Assembly (NCBI RefSeq): GCF_013410345.1
Contig: NZ_JACCFJ010000001.1
Coordinates: 1,835,001-1,899,000, forward strand
Direction: 5' to 3'
Length of the DNA: 64,000 nt
From: Saccharopolyspora hordei
GTDB lineage: Bacteria; Actinomycetota; Actinomycetes; Mycobacteriales; Pseudonocardiaceae
The notes below the pieces were generated by a model, which was given only the letters and a program-made list of their open reading frames with translations, had not been told where the DNA came from and made no database searches. Below are positions 8,263 to 17,464 of this stretch, piece by piece; position 1 is the first letter of the stretch; every line of letters starts with the position of its first letter. The position numbers and the translations under genes were made by a program.

Positions 8263-8964
8263 GTGAACAAGGCCCAACTCATCGAGGCTCTGGCAGAACG
8301 CCTCGGCGACAAGAAGACCGCCAGCCAGGCTGTGGAAAACGTCGTGGACATCATCGTCCGCAACGTCAACAAGGGCGAGAAGGTCAACATCACCGGCTTC
8401 GGCGTTTTCGAGAAGCGGGCCCGTGCTGCGCGTACCGCTCGCAACCCGCGAACCGGTGAGACCGTGAAGGTCAAGAAGACCAACGTCCCCGCCTTCCGCG
8501 CCGGCACCCAGTTCAAGGAAGTCGTGGGCGGGCAGCGGAAACTGCCGCGCCAGTCCACCGTGAAGGCGGCCACCACCCGTGGCGCCACCACGCGGACGGC
8601 TTCCGCCAAGGCCGCGGCCGGCACCAAGAAGGCCACCACCACCCGGGCCGCTGCGACCAAGACCACTGGCCGCGCGACCACGAAGACCGCCACCAAGGCG
8701 GCCGGGACCAAGGCCGGCACGCGGTCCACCGCGACCAAGGCCGCCACGAAGGCCACCGCCACCAAGGCCGCGCCGAAGCGGACCACCAAGGCCACCACGG
8801 CCAAGGCGAGCACCGCGAAGGCCTCCACTGCGAAGGCCAGCACGGCCAAGGCGGCCACCAAGCGGGCGAGCACCGCCAAGTCGGGCACCACCAAGGCGGC
8901 GTCCAAGACGACCCGTCCGGCGACCAAGAAGGCGACGACGACTCGCAAGTCCACCAAGAAGTGA
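8263..8964 (+). CDS. hupB: HU-family nucleoid protein with long basic C-terminal tail (HupB/Hlp type)
   Basis: A 233-residue DNA-binding protein. Residues 1-95 are a complete HU domain: [14 protein letters not shown] start, the dimer core, the GFGVFEKR turn and the [14 protein letters not shown] beta-arm. Residues 100-233 form a Lys/Ala/Thr-rich tail with degenerate AKAST and KAATKA repeats, like eukaryotic histone H1 and mycobacterial HupB or Streptomyces HupS. Such tails bind and compact DNA and are heavily modified in mycobacteria. GTG at 8263 was chosen because GGAGGG (8251-8256) is 6 bases upstream and the protein then begins at the canonical HU N-terminus; the frame is open further up without such support. 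Position between leuD and mutT1-ppk matches Rv2986c. Confidence 0.95.
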   Translation: MNKAQLIEALAERLGDKKTASQAVENVVDIIVRNVNKGEKVNITGFGVFEKRARAARTARNPRTGETVKVKKTNVPAFRAGTQFKEVVGGQRKLPRQSTVKAATTRGATTRTASAKAAAGTKKATTTRAAATKTTGRATTKTATKAAGTKAGTRSTATKAATKATATKAAPKRTTKATTAKASTAKASTAKASTAKAATKRASTAKSGTTKAASKTTRPATKKATTTRKSTKK

Positions 8965-8996
8965 GTGCTCGCGGCAGCAGCGGGCACCATTGGACC

Positions 8997-9047
8997 GAGC
9001 GGGCGGCCACCTGACCCCGGTGTGACGGGGCGTGAGGCCGCCCGCTC
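8997..9047 (+). terminator. HU terminator
   Basis: A 12-bp outer stem (8997-9008 with 9036-9047) encloses a second CCCCG/CGGGG stem. It begins 33 bases after the HU stop codon. Confidence 0.7.
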
Positions 9048-9432
9048 TTCGGCAAGGCCCCCGGCCGCGCGGCGAGCGCTGCCGCCGGTGCGACACCGTG
9101 CGACGGACGCGGCGGAACGGGGGCTGAGCGGGCCGCAGCCGCGAGGATTCCGCCTCGCGGCGGCCGAACCCCAGTGGGCGGTGCGCACCGCCCACACGGC
9201 GCGATCAGCGCCGGACAGCGGTGTCCGACCGCTGTGCGACGGAGCCGGAGCGTCGGCGGAGGCGGACGCCGACGCTTCCGCCTCACGTCCCGGGTGGATC
9301 ACTCGATCGCCGAACACCGCCGCCCGGCCGGGCGAATCCGGGGCCGGTGCCTTGTCGGACGTTCAGTGGGGAGAACCGCTCCTCCCGCCTGCCACCGAGG
9401 AGCCCGCGGCTCGGCGAGTGCGCGTTCCGCGC
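9048..9432. other. Non-coding gap between convergent HU and mutT1, with a perfect 22-bp palindrome
   Basis: I see no convincing gene in these 385 bases. The most distinct element is a perfect inverted repeat GTGGGCGGTGC/GCACCGCCCAC at 9174-9195. Other imperfect palindromes surround it (near 9142-9160, 9216-9236 and 9249-9276), so the stretch would fold heavily as RNA. It may simply be a terminator-rich space between convergent genes. Confidence 0.5.
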
Positions 9433-10437
9433 TCAGGTCCCGGGAACCGGGTCCGCGAGGTAGTCGGCCGCCACCAGGCGCAGGGCCGGGGCACTGCCGT
9501 TGCCGAGAGCCGGATCGGGGCTGAAGCTCAGCGTCCACACGCTCCCCTTGCGGCTGGCCGCCTCCTCCGGCCGCAGTCCCGGCCGACCGCGCAGCGGACC
9601 GGATCTCGCCAGCCGCGCCACCAGGTCCGGGATCACGCCGCCCTGGCTGCACACCACCACCGGACCCGGACCGGCCGCGATCCGCAGCATCCGTGCCACC
9701 GCCGCGGACGGGTCGGCGCGGTAACCCTCTTCGGAGAACAGCGGCTCGTCGGCGATCTCCACGCCGAGGTCCGCCGCGACCGGTGCCACCGTCTGCTGGC
9801 AGCGCACCCGGGGCGCGGAGTGGACGCGGACCGGACCGTACAGCGGCAGCAGGGAGTGCAGCGCGTCCCGCTGCCGCTGCCCCGCCGCGGAGAGCGGGCG
9901 CAGCACGTCGTCGCCGGACCACTCCGAGCGCTTCCCCGCTTTCGCGTGGCGCACCAGCAGCACCGTCGACAGCGCCGCGGGCAGCTGCTCGAAGGCGTCC
10001 AGCACGCGCCCGTCGTGCGGGTAGCTGAGCAACTCGCGCGCCTCGGCGACGGGTGCCCACCGCAGCACGTCCACTTCGTCGTTCGGCGCGAAGGCACCAC
10101 CGCCGGCGCGGGCGGCGAAGTAGTCCACCACCTTGGGCGCGGTGCCGCCCACCGCGGGCACCTCGTAGGTCACCCGGGTGAGGAACCGGGACAGCACGCA
10201 GGAGAACCCGGTCTCCTCGGTGACCTCGCGGGCCGCGGTGTGCGCGGGCAGCTCGCCGGGGTCGAGCTTGCCCTTCGGCAGCGACCAGTCGTCGTAGCGG
10301 GGGCGGTGCACCACCGCCACCTCGAGGCCACCGGCGCCGTCGCGCCACAGCACCGCTCCGGCGGCACGCACGGTCCGGTCGGGAACGTCAGTCGGTTCGC
10401 CGTCGATCTGCTCGGTGGCAGGCTGGTTCTCGGTCAT
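9433..10437 (-). CDS. mutT1: MutT1-type Nudix hydrolase fused to a histidine phosphatase domain
   Basis: A 334-residue two-domain protein. Residues 20-150 are a Nudix domain with a perfect Nudix box, GKLDPGE then REVTEETGF. Residues 160-330 are a SixA-like histidine phosphatase with LLVRHAKAG as the RHG motif. The same fusion in mycobacterial MutT1 hydrolyses 8-oxo-(d)GTP and diadenosine polyphosphates, cleaning the nucleotide pool. It lies immediately downstream of ppk on the same strand, as in M. tuberculosis (Rv2985/ppk Rv2984). The ATG at 10437 (MTENQPATE) was chosen; a GTG at 10452 would add five residues and cannot be excluded. Confidence 0.9.
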   Translation of the reverse strand: MTENQPATEQIDGEPTDVPDRTVRAAGAVLWRDGAGGLEVAVVHRPRYDDWSLPKGKLDPGELPAHTAAREVTEETGFSCVLSRFLTRVTYEVPAVGGTAPKVVDYFAARAGGGAFAPNDEVDVLRWAPVAEARELLSYPHDGRVLDAFEQLPAALSTVLLVRHAKAGKRSEWSGDDVLRPLSAAGQRQRDALHSLLPLYGPVRVHSAPRVRCQQTVAPVAADLGVEIADEPLFSEEGYRADPSAAVARMLRIAAGPGPVVVCSQGGVIPDLVARLARSGPLRGRPGLRPEEAASRKGSVWTLSFSPDPALGNGSAPALRLVAADYLADPVPGT

Positions 10438-10516
10438 GCCCTTCGTCCTCACGCGTTCTCGACGGTGGCGTGCTCGGGGTCGGCGTCCGAGGGCGCGTCG
10501 GGGCGCTGGTCCTCGG

Positions 10517-12793
10517 TCACGACACCTTCGCGCCGTGCAGGCGCAGCATCTCCACTTGGTGGTCGCGGACCTGCTCCCCGCTGTTCGGGGAGGCCTCCCA
10601 GTCGCCCTTGGCGTTGAGCACCCAGCACCGCGTCGCCGGGTGCAGCGCCGAGTCGAGCATCGCGTCGAGCTGGGCAGTGAGCTTGGGATCGGTCACCCGG
10701 ACCTGGGTCTCGATCCGGCGGTCCAGGTTCCGGTGCATCATGTCGGCGCTGCCGATCCAGTGCTCGTCGATGCCGACGAAGTGGAAGACGCGGGAGTGCT
10801 CCAGGAACCGGCCGAGGATGGAGCGCACCTCGATGTTCTCGCTGAGGCCCTCGACACCGGCCTTGAGCGAGCAGATGCCGCGCACCACGACCTGCACCGG
10901 CACCCCGGCCATCGACGCCCGGTAGAGCGCGTCGATGATCTGCTCGTCGACGAGCGAGTTCACCTTCATCCGGATGCCGCAGGACAGGCCCTGCCGGGCG
11001 CGCTCGGTCTCGGCCTCCACGCGCTCCACGATGCCGTTGCGGATGCCCTGCGGGGACACCAGGATGCGGCGGTACTCGCCGTGCCGGGCGTAGCCGGTGA
11101 GCACGTTGAACAGGTCGGTGAGGTCGGCGCCGATCTCCGGGGAGGCGGTCAGCAGCCCCAGGTCCTCGTAGATGCGGGCGGTCTTCGGGTTGTAGTTGCC
11201 GGTGCCGAGGTGGCAGTAGCGGCGGATGGTGGAGCCCTCCTGGCGCACCACCAGCGCGGTCTTGCAGTGCGTCTTCAACCCGACCAGGCCGTAGACCACG
11301 TGCACCCCGGCGCGCTCCAGGGTGCGCGCCCACTGGATGTTCGCCTGCTCGTCGAAGCGCGCCTTGAGCTCGACCAGCGCCACCACCTGCTTGCCCGCCT
11401 CGGCGGCGTCGATGAGCGCGTTGACGATCGGCGAGTCACCGGAGGTCCGGTACAGCGTCTGCTTGATGGCCAGCACGTGCGGGTCGGCCGCGGCCTGTTC
11501 GATGAACCGCTGCACCGAGGTGGAGAACGAGTGGTAGGGGTGGTGCACCAGCACGTCGCCCTCGCGGAGCGTGGAGAAGATGCTCTTGGGGGTCTGGCCC
11601 TCGGCGAACGCCGGGTGCGTCGCGGGCACGTACGGCGACTCCTTGAGGTCCGGCCGGTGCAACCGCTCCAGCTGGAACAGGCAGGACAGGTCCAGCAGAC
11701 CCTTGACCTCCACCACGTCGTGCTGGTCGACCTCCAGCTCGCGCAGCAGGAGCTCGAGCATGTTCTCGCTCATGGTGTCGGTGACTTCCAGCCGCACCGG
11801 CGGACCGAAGCGGCGGCGCGCGAGCTCCCGCTCCATGGCCTGCAGCAGGTCCTCGTCGCGGTCCTCCTCGACCTCCAGGTCGGCGTTGCGGGTGACCCGG
11901 AAGATGTGGTGCTCGGCGACCCGCATGCCGGGGAACAGCTTGCCCAGGTGCGCGGCGATGAGCTCCTCCAGCGGCAGGAAGGTGGCGCGCTGGGTCTCCC
12001 GGTCGGACTCGACGCGGATCAGCCGCGGCACGTTGTCCGGCACCTTCACCCGGGCGAAGCGCCGGATCCCGGCGTCCGGGTCGGCGACGGTCACCGCGAG
12101 GTTCAGCGACAGCCCGGAGATGTAGGGGAACGGGTGCGCCGGGTCGACCGCCAGCGGGGTGAGCACCGGGAAGATGTGGTCCTCGAAGTAGCGGGTCAGC
12201 CGCTCCTGGTCGGCGGGCTCCAGCTCCGCCCACTTCAGGATGCGGATGCCGTGCGCCGCCAGCTCGGGCAGCAGCTCGTCCAGGAAGACCCGGCTGAGCT
12301 TCTCCACCAGGTCCTGGTTGCGGGCGGCGATGCGGGTCAGCTGCTCGTGCGGGGTGAGCCCGTCGGCGCTGCGCACCGACAGCCCGGTCTCCTCGCGCCG
12401 CTTCAGCCCGGCGACGCGCACCATGTAGAACTCGTCCAGGTTGGACGCGAAGATCGCCAGGAACTTGGCGCGTTCCAGCACCGGCTGCGACGGGTCCTCG
12501 GCGATGGCCAGCACGCGCGCGTTGAAGTCGAGCCAGGACAGCTCCCGGTTGAGGTAGCGGTCCTCGGGCAGGTCCGTGGACGCCGCCGCGCGGGTCACCG
12601 CGGGCGGCGCGGACGGGACGCGGGCACCTCCGGAGCTGGTGCCGCGGGTGCGTTGCGACGTCGCCGAGGTCGCGCGACCGGCGCGGCGCGCCGGTCGCGG
12701 GGCACGACGGGTCGACCGGCCACGGGTGCTTCGCTCGGCGGGCTGCTCGGCCCGGCCGCTGCTGTCGGTGCTCACGCGTCCATTGTCACCCAT
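10517..12793 (-). CDS. ppk: Polyphosphate kinase 1
   Basis: A 758-residue enzyme that reversibly moves the gamma-phosphate of ATP onto inorganic polyphosphate. Visible landmarks are the N-terminal [17 protein letters not shown] block near residue 80, the catalytic-domain segment [15 protein letters not shown], the [14 protein letters not shown] region holding the phosphorylated histidine, and [17 protein letters not shown] with the second essential His. The first 75 residues are a Ser/Arg/Ala-rich extension that is probably disordered and is longer than in E. coli Ppk. It heads the ppk-mutT1 pair (80-base gap) and is head-to-head with nothing: cofC lies upstream on the same strand, 48 bases away, so the three may form one transcript. 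Confidence 0.96.
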   Translation of the reverse strand: MGDNGRVSTDSSGRAEQPAERSTRGRSTRRAPRPARRAGRATSATSQRTRGTSSGGARVPSAPPAVTRAAASTDLPEDRYLNRELSWLDFNARVLAIAEDPSQPVLERAKFLAIFASNLDEFYMVRVAGLKRREETGLSVRSADGLTPHEQLTRIAARNQDLVEKLSRVFLDELLPELAAHGIRILKWAELEPADQERLTRYFEDHIFPVLTPLAVDPAHPFPYISGLSLNLAVTVADPDAGIRRFARVKVPDNVPRLIRVESDRETQRATFLPLEELIAAHLGKLFPGMRVAEHHIFRVTRNADLEVEEDRDEDLLQAMERELARRRFGPPVRLEVTDTMSENMLELLLRELEVDQHDVVEVKGLLDLSCLFQLERLHRPDLKESPYVPATHPAFAEGQTPKSIFSTLREGDVLVHHPYHSFSTSVQRFIEQAAADPHVLAIKQTLYRTSGDSPIVNALIDAAEAGKQVVALVELKARFDEQANIQWARTLERAGVHVVYGLVGLKTHCKTALVVRQEGSTIRRYCHLGTGNYNPKTARIYEDLGLLTASPEIGADLTDLFNVLTGYARHGEYRRILVSPQGIRNGIVERVEAETERARQGLSCGIRMKVNSLVDEQIIDALYRASMAGVPVQVVVRGICSLKAGVEGLSENIEVRSILGRFLEHSRVFHFVGIDEHWIGSADMMHRNLDRRIETQVRVTDPKLTAQLDAMLDSALHPATRCWVLNAKGDWEASPNSGEQVRDHQVEMLRLHGAKVS

Positions 12794-12841
12794 CCGACGG
12801 GCTCAGCCGATGTCTGTGAAGGACGTTCACGGGTGGGGCGG

Positions 12842-13489
12842 TCACACCGCCGCCGCGGTGCGCGGGCCGAGGCCGAGGGCGCGGGCGGCGCGCAGGTCGG
12901 CCTCGGTGTCGACGTCGCAGCGCAGCGAGTCCCACGGGCCGAGGAGCGGCTTGGCGCCGGAACCGGCGTGCGCGTCGGCCGAGCCGGGACCGAAGCGCGG
13001 GTCGAGCGGCCGGCCCGGTTCGGCCAGCAGCAGCGTGGTGCCGGTGCCGTGCCGGTCCGGGCAGAACGAGCGGTCCGCGCCGGCGGCGCTGATCGCGGCC
13101 GCCAGCTCGTCCGGCCGCAGCGCGGGCAGGTCCGCCTGCAGCGCCCCGACCCGCTCGACCCGGTGCCGCAGCGCGGCGTCGCCGTGCCGCAGCGCCGCGT
13201 TGAGCCCGGCCGCCGGGGCGTCCGGGAGCACCTCCACGCCCATCGCGGCGAACGCGGCGGTCAGCACCGGGTCCGAGGTGATCACCACGACGCCGCCGAC
13301 CCCGGCGGCGCGGCGCGCGGCGGACACTGTGTCCAACGCCACGGCCGCGACCAGCTCGGTGTGCGCCGCGGGGTGGCGCGCACCCCCGTCGAGCAGCCGC
13401 GACTTGGCCAGGTGCAACGGTTTGACCGGGACGAGGAGGTGCACCGGCGGGTAGCCCCGCTGCGGGTACCGGTGGTCGGTGGCGCTCAC
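12842..13489 (-). CDS. cofC: 2-Phospholactate/phosphoenolpyruvate guanylyltransferase of coenzyme F420 synthesis
   Basis: A 215-residue nucleotidyltransferase of the CofC/FbiD family. LLVPVKPLHLAKSRL near residue 17 is the nucleotide-binding start (PVK...KSRL), followed by VVVITSDP, LQADLPALRPDEL with the metal-binding Asp, and the DRHGTGTTLLL loop. In mycobacteria FbiD (Rv2983) guanylates phosphoenolpyruvate, which FbiA/FbiB then build into F420. The neighbouring ppk and mutT1 match the mycobacterial order. The GTG at 13489 gives the family-typical length; the open frame continues another 60 codons upstream, but that part is Arg-rich and unconserved in character. fbiA/fbiB are not in the window. 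Confidence 0.9.
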   Translation of the reverse strand: MSATDHRYPQRGYPPVHLLVPVKPLHLAKSRLLDGGARHPAAHTELVAAVALDTVSAARRAAGVGGVVVITSDPVLTAAFAAMGVEVLPDAPAAGLNAALRHGDAALRHRVERVGALQADLPALRPDELAAAISAAGADRSFCPDRHGTGTTLLLAEPGRPLDPRFGPGSADAHAGSGAKPLLGPWDSLRCDVDTEADLRAARALGLGPRTAAAV

Positions 13490-13601
13490 GCCCCCATCTT
13501 CCCGGCCCGGGGAAGCGGACCGCGGAACCGACTCGTTGGCGACCCGCGGTCGGCCTCGGGGTAACTTTGCGGGCGCCCGCGAGGACAGATGAGGAGATGC
13601 C

Positions 13602-14396
13602 GTGGCGGAACCGAGGAGCCTCCGGCGCGAGCGGAGGCAGCGCATCGAGAAGGCGCAGGGCATGGGCAAGTTCTGGCTCGGCCTGGCGCGCGCGGTGTTC
13701 TACCCGCTGACCGCCGCGCTGGCCCGCACCGAGGTGCGGGGGATGCACCACGTCCCGGCCGACGGACCAGCGCTGGTGGTGCTCAACCACGTCTCCCACC
13801 TGGACCCGGTGTTCGACGCGGTGACCGTGCACCGCGCCGGGCGCGTGCCCCGGTTCCTCGCCAAGCACACGCTGTGGAACGTCCCGGGGTTCAGGAACGT
13901 GCTGGTCGGCACGGAGCAGATCCCGGTCTTCCGCGGCACCGCCGACGCGCGGAAGAGCCTGCAGGAGGCGCACGCCGCGCTGGAGCGCGGCAAGGTGATC
14001 GTCATCTACCCGGACGGCACCATCACCAAGGACCCCGACGGCTGGCCGATGACGCCGAAGGTCGGGGTGGCCCGGCTCGCGCTGGCCCACGACGTGCCGG
14101 TCATCCCGGCCGCGCGCTGGGGGACCAAGGACGTCTACGACCACTACGCCAAGCGCTTCCGCCCGTTCCCGCGCAAGACGGTCCGGTTCCACTTCGGCGA
14201 ACCGCTGGACCTCTCGGCCTACCGGGGCGCGGAGCAGGACGGGCAGGCGCTGCGCGAGGTGACCCACCTGGTCATGGACCGGGTCAAGGACCTGCTCGGC
14301 GAGGTCCGCGGCGAGCAGCCGCCGGCCGAGTTCTACAGCCCCGCCCGCAAGAAGAGCGCTGCGCCGGAGGAGCGGGACGACGATGGCGCAGCCTGA
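13602..14396 (+). CDS. plsC: 1-Acyl-sn-glycerol-3-phosphate acyltransferase (PlsC family)
   Basis: A 264-residue membrane-associated acyltransferase that makes phosphatidic acid from lysophosphatidate. The catalytic HX4D motif is [10 protein letters not shown] near residue 64, the substrate-phosphate motif is YPDGTIT near residue 138, and a [12 protein letters not shown] segment follows. The GTG start at 13602 is preceded by GAGGAGA. The last 14 bases overlap the start of gpsA, so phosphatidate synthesis (PlsC) and supply of its glycerol-3-phosphate backbone (GpsA) are translationally coupled. It is divergent from cofC, with a 112-base gap holding both promoters. The C-terminal 25 residues are charged and probably disordered. 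Confidence 0.93.
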   Translation: MAEPRSLRRERRQRIEKAQGMGKFWLGLARAVFYPLTAALARTEVRGMHHVPADGPALVVLNHVSHLDPVFDAVTVHRAGRVPRFLAKHTLWNVPGFRNVLVGTEQIPVFRGTADARKSLQEAHAALERGKVIVIYPDGTITKDPDGWPMTPKVGVARLALAHDVPVIPAARWGTKDVYDHYAKRFRPFPRKTVRFHFGEPLDLSAYRGAEQDGQALREVTHLVMDRVKDLLGEVRGEQPPAEFYSPARKKSAAPEERDDDGAA

Positions 14397-15390
14397 GCGG
14401 ATCGCGGTGCTCGGGGCCGGGTCCTGGGGCACCACCTTCGCGAAGGTGCTCGCCGACGCGGGCAACGACGTCGTCCTGTGGGCGCGGCGCGCGGAGGTCG
14501 CGGAGGCGATCAACGAGACGCGCTGCAACACCGGGTACCTGCCGGGCGTGCGGCTGCCGGAGTCGCTGCGCGCCACCGACGACGCGGCCGCGGCGGTGCA
14601 CGACGCCGACGTGGTGGTCCTGGCGGTGCCGAGCCAGTCGCTGCGCGAGAACCTCGCGGGGTGGCAGCCGCTGCTGCCCGCGGACGCGACGCTGGTGAGC
14701 CTGGCCAAGGGCGTGGAGCTGAGCACGCTGAAGCGGATGAGCGAGGTCATCGCCGAGGTCGCGGACGTGCCGATGGAGCAGGTCGCGGTGGTGTCCGGTC
14801 CGAACCTGGCCAAGGAGATCGCCGCCGGGCAGCCGACCGCGACCGTGGTGGCCTGCGCCGACCACGAGCGGGCGGTGGCGTTGCAGCACGCCTGCTCGAC
14901 GCCGTACTTCCGGCCCTACACCAACACCGACCTCGTCGGCATCGAGATCGCCGGCGCCTGCAAGAACGTGATCGCGCTGGCCTGCGGCATGGCCGTCGGC
15001 CTCGGCTACGGGCACAACACGATGTCCTCGCTGATCACCCGCGGGCTCGCCGAGACCACGCGGCTGGGCGTGGCGCTGGGGGCGGACCCGATGACCTTCG
15101 CGGGCCTGGCCGGGATGGGCGACATGGTGGCGACGTGCATGTCGCCGCTGTCGCGCAACCGGACCTTCGGTGAGCGCCTCGGTCGCGGGGAGACCCTGGC
15201 GCAGGCGCAGGAGGCGGCGCACGGGCAGGTCTCGGAGGGCGTGAAGTCGTGCTCGTCGATCCGCCAGCTGGCGGCGCGGCGCGGGGTGGAGATGCCGATC
15301 ACCGACGTGGTGCACCGCGTCTGCCACGAAGGCCTCCAGCCGGGACCGGCAGCGGCCGAACTGCTCGGCCGGGAGCGCAAACCGGAGTAG
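14383..15390 (+). CDS. gpsA: Glycerol-3-phosphate dehydrogenase [NAD(P)+]
   Basis: A 335-residue cytosolic enzyme that reduces dihydroxyacetone phosphate to sn-glycerol-3-phosphate, the lipid head precursor. The NAD(P) fold starts at [19 protein letters not shown] (residues 9-27). The catalytic lysine is in [14 protein letters not shown] near residue 192, and the [20 protein letters not shown] block is highly conserved in the family. The ATG at 14383 overlaps the end of plsC by 14 bases. Downstream, an 80-base gap leads to the PLP enzyme, so the operon may continue. M. tuberculosis has gpsA at the equivalent place (Rv2982c). Confidence 0.96.
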   Translation: MAQPERIAVLGAGSWGTTFAKVLADAGNDVVLWARRAEVAEAINETRCNTGYLPGVRLPESLRATDDAAAAVHDADVVVLAVPSQSLRENLAGWQPLLPADATLVSLAKGVELSTLKRMSEVIAEVADVPMEQVAVVSGPNLAKEIAAGQPTATVVACADHERAVALQHACSTPYFRPYTNTDLVGIEIAGACKNVIALACGMAVGLGYGHNTMSSLITRGLAETTRLGVALGADPMTFAGLAGMGDMVATCMSPLSRNRTFGERLGRGETLAQAQEAAHGQVSEGVKSCSSIRQLAARRGVEMPITDVVHRVCHEGLQPGPAAAELLGRERKPE

Positions 15391-15469
15391 GACCCGGACA
15401 CCGGGCCGCTGGTGCCCGGCGGGTGCCCGGGTGACGGCGGGTCGACCAAGTGATGGAGCAGGTGAACTC

Positions 15470-16576
15470 GTGAACGACTCGGGCCTCGGGGACGGCACGC
15501 GCTGCGTGCGCGGTGGGCACCCGGAACCGGTGAGCGGCGCGCCGATGCTGCCGGGGCCGGTGTTCGCCGCCCCGTACCACCTCGGCGGGGCCGAGGGGAG
15601 CGGTGACTCCTACGGCCGGGCGGGCAACCCGACCTGGCGGGCGTTGGAGGCCGCCATCGGCGACCTCGACGGCGGTCGCTGCGTGCTGCTGCCCTCCGGC
15701 ATGGCCGCGATCAGCACGGTGCTGCGCGCGCTGCTGCGCCGCGGTGACGCGCTGGTGCTGCCCGGCGACGGCTACTACGCGACGCGGCAGTTCGTGCGCG
15801 AGGAGCTGACCGAGCTGGAGCTGGACGTCCGCGAGATCGCCACGCCCGGCCCGTGGACCGACGACGTCTTCGCCGGCGCCCGCCTGGTGCTGCTGGAGAC
15901 CCCGTCCAACCCCGGCCTGGACGTGTGCGACATCGCCGAGCTCGCCGAGCGCGCGCACCGGGCGGGCGCGCTGCTGGCGGTGGACAACACCACGGCGACG
16001 CCGCTGGGGCAGCGGCCGCTGGAGCTGGGTGCCGACATCGTGGTCGCCAGCGACACCAAGGCGTTGGCCGGGCACAGCGACCTGCTCATGGGGCACGTGT
16101 CGGTGCGCGACCCCGGGCTGGCCGAGCGGGTGGAGCGGGCGCGGACGCTGTCCGGGGCGATCCCCGGGCCGTTCGAGACGTGGCTGGTGCACCGCAGCAT
16201 GGGCACCCTCGACCTGCGCCTGGCGCGGCAGGCGGAGAACGCCGCCGCGCTCGTGGCGGCGCTGCGCGACCACCCCGCGGTGTCCGGCCTGCGCTGGCCC
16301 GGTGCGCCCGACGACCCGTCGCACGAGCTGGCCCGGCGGCAGATGCGCCGCTGGGGCGGGGTGTTCCGGTTCGAGCTGGCCGACGCGGCCGCGGTGGAGG
16401 AGTTCGTCCGGCGCAGCGAGCTCGTGGTGGCGGCGACCAGCTTCGGCGGCCTGCACAGCACGGTCGACCGCCGTGCCCAGTGGGGCGACCCGGTGCCCGA
16501 GGGCTTCGTGCGGTTCTCCGCGGGCTGCGAAGACCCCGACGACCTCGTGGCCGACGTCCTCCAGGCCCTCTCCTGA
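15470..16576 (+). CDS. Cys/Met-metabolism PLP enzyme (cystathionine gamma-lyase-like)
   Basis: A 368-residue member of the cystathionine gamma-synthase/lyase family. YGRAGNPTWRALEAAIGDLDG near residue 45 and the LPSGMAAIS loop bind the cofactor phosphate, LLETPSNPGLDVCD contains the conserved substrate/PLP contacts, and the Schiff-base lysine is in SDTKALAGHSDLLMGHV near residue 195. The C-terminal SFGGLHSTVDRRAQWG block resembles the VSLGG...HPA region of lyases but lacks the usual Pro-Ala, so the exact reaction (cystathionine gamma-cleavage, gamma-synthase or other elimination) is open. GTG at 15470 was chosen with GGAG at 15455-15458. The next gene degrades cysteine, which this enzyme may produce. 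Confidence 0.82.
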   Translation: MNDSGLGDGTRCVRGGHPEPVSGAPMLPGPVFAAPYHLGGAEGSGDSYGRAGNPTWRALEAAIGDLDGGRCVLLPSGMAAISTVLRALLRRGDALVLPGDGYYATRQFVREELTELELDVREIATPGPWTDDVFAGARLVLLETPSNPGLDVCDIAELAERAHRAGALLAVDNTTATPLGQRPLELGADIVVASDTKALAGHSDLLMGHVSVRDPGLAERVERARTLSGAIPGPFETWLVHRSMGTLDLRLARQAENAAALVAALRDHPAVSGLRWPGAPDDPSHELARRQMRRWGGVFRFELADAAAVEEFVRRSELVVAATSFGGLHSTVDRRAQWGDPVPEGFVRFSAGCEDPDDLVADVLQALS

Positions 16577-16600
16577 CCCCGGGGCACGCACCTCGCCGGG

Positions 16601-16647
16601 CGCGACTCCGCACGGGAGTGGGACGTCTGGTTCCCACCGGAGTCGCG
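16601..16647 (+). terminator. Long hairpin after the cystathionine lyase-like gene
   Basis: CGCGACTCCG (16601-16610) pairs with CGGAGTCGCG (16638-16647), and an inner GTGGGA/TCCCAC stem (16618-16623 with 16632-16637) continues it. It lies 25 bases after the stop and insulates the next transcription unit. Confidence 0.65.
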
Positions 16648-16708
16648 TGGACCTCGGTGGGGCGTGGGGTGGGGCACACTCCGTGGTGTGAGAACTCGCC
16701 GGGGTGAG

Positions 16709-16738
16709 TTGACGGCGGGTGGGCTGGGCTGGTTGAGT
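16709..16738 (+). promoter_or_regulatory. Candidate leaderless promoter of the cysteine leader (TTGACG-18-TTGAGT)
   Basis: A near-consensus -35, TTGACG (16709-16714), is 18 bases from a weak -10, TTGAGT (16733-16738). The expected start point is base 16745 or 16746, and 16746 is the A of an ATG, so the message would begin with the leader peptide's start codon. The rest of 16577-16745 shows only the terminator hairpin. Confidence 0.45.
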
Positions 16739-16745
16739 TCGCGCC

Positions 16746-16832
16746 ATGGTGTTGCGCGCGATGAACGGACGGCGGGGTCACATCGACCTCCACCGCGTCG
16801 CCAGCGCGCTCTGTTCGTGTCCTTCGTGTTGA
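16746..16832 (+). CDS. Cysteine-rich leader peptide (28 aa) upstream of cysteine dioxygenase
   Basis: A small ORF, too short for standard gene finding, with sequence MVLRAMNGRRGHIDLHRV then ASALCSCPSC and a stop. The HIDLxRVASALC core is the pattern of a class of actinobacterial putative leader peptides found before sulfur-metabolism genes; mycobacterial polycysteine uORFs are known cysteine-responsive attenuators. Three of its last six residues are Cys (bases 16812-16829), so ribosomes should pause there when charged tRNA-Cys is scarce. A second in-frame ATG at 16761 gives a 23-aa version. There is no ribosome site before either ATG, consistent with a leaderless message. A GC hairpin (16852-16879) lies between its stop and the dioxygenase ribosome site. 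Function by analogy only. Confidence 0.7.
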   Translation: MVLRAMNGRRGHIDLHRVASALCSCPSC

Positions 16833-16909
16833 TCGACCTCACGTCATCCCCGGGCGTCGCCGCGCGTCTGCGCGCGCCCGTTCGCACCGATCCCGAAGGA
16901 CTTCCCCAC

Positions 16910-17380
16910 GTGTTCGCCGTTCCACCGGGCACCGTCGCTGCCCCTGCCGACCTGACCACCGCCCACCCCGTCCGCATCGCCCGCGAGCTCGCCGCCGACC
17001 GCGGAGCCTGGGCGCACCTGCTGCGCTACGACCCGGACCAGCGCTGGTTCGAGCTGATCACCCGCACCGAGCACCACGAGGCGTGGCTGCTGAGCTGGCT
17101 GCCCGGGCAGCACACCGAGCTGCACGACCACGGCGGCGCCACCGGTGCGTTCACCGTCGTCTCCGGCGACCTCACCGAGCGCGTCGTGCGCGCCTCCGGG
17201 GCGGAGGTGCTGCACCGGCTGACCACGGGCCAGTCCCGCGTCTTCGGTCCGGACTACGTGCACCAGGTGTCCAACACCGGGCAGGACCCGGCGGTGAGCA
17301 TCCACGTCTACCGGCCGGTCCGGGCGCCCATGCGGACCTACGAGCACGACCCCGTCCACGGCTTGCGTCCCAGGGCGTAG
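16910..17380 (+). CDS. Cysteine dioxygenase family protein
   Basis: A 156-residue cupin that oxidises cysteine to cysteine sulfinate with a mononuclear iron. The metal ligands are His72 and His74 in HTELHDHGG and His118 in YVHQVSN; the GAFTVVSGDLTE strand between them is typical. Bacterial type: the thioether partner Cys93 of mammals is not present. GTG at 16910 was chosen because GAAGGA (16895-16900) is 9 bases upstream; the frame is open far upstream, with alternative GTGs at 16817 and 16826 that overlap the leader peptide and lack a ribosome site. The leader suggests expression is tuned to cysteine supply. Neighbours: a cystathionine lyase-like gene upstream and a truncated haemoglobin downstream. 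Confidence 0.88.
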   Translation: MFAVPPGTVAAPADLTTAHPVRIARELAADRGAWAHLLRYDPDQRWFELITRTEHHEAWLLSWLPGQHTELHDHGGATGAFTVVSGDLTERVVRASGAEVLHRLTTGQSRVFGPDYVHQVSNTGQDPAVSIHVYRPVRAPMRTYEHDPVHGLRPRA

Positions 17381-17464
17381 CGATCGCGTTACGCAGCGCC
17401 ACGCCGCCGGAAACAGTCGCGCGCTGTCCTGTCCGTGTTCCCAGCCGACGACACGGGAGGACGC

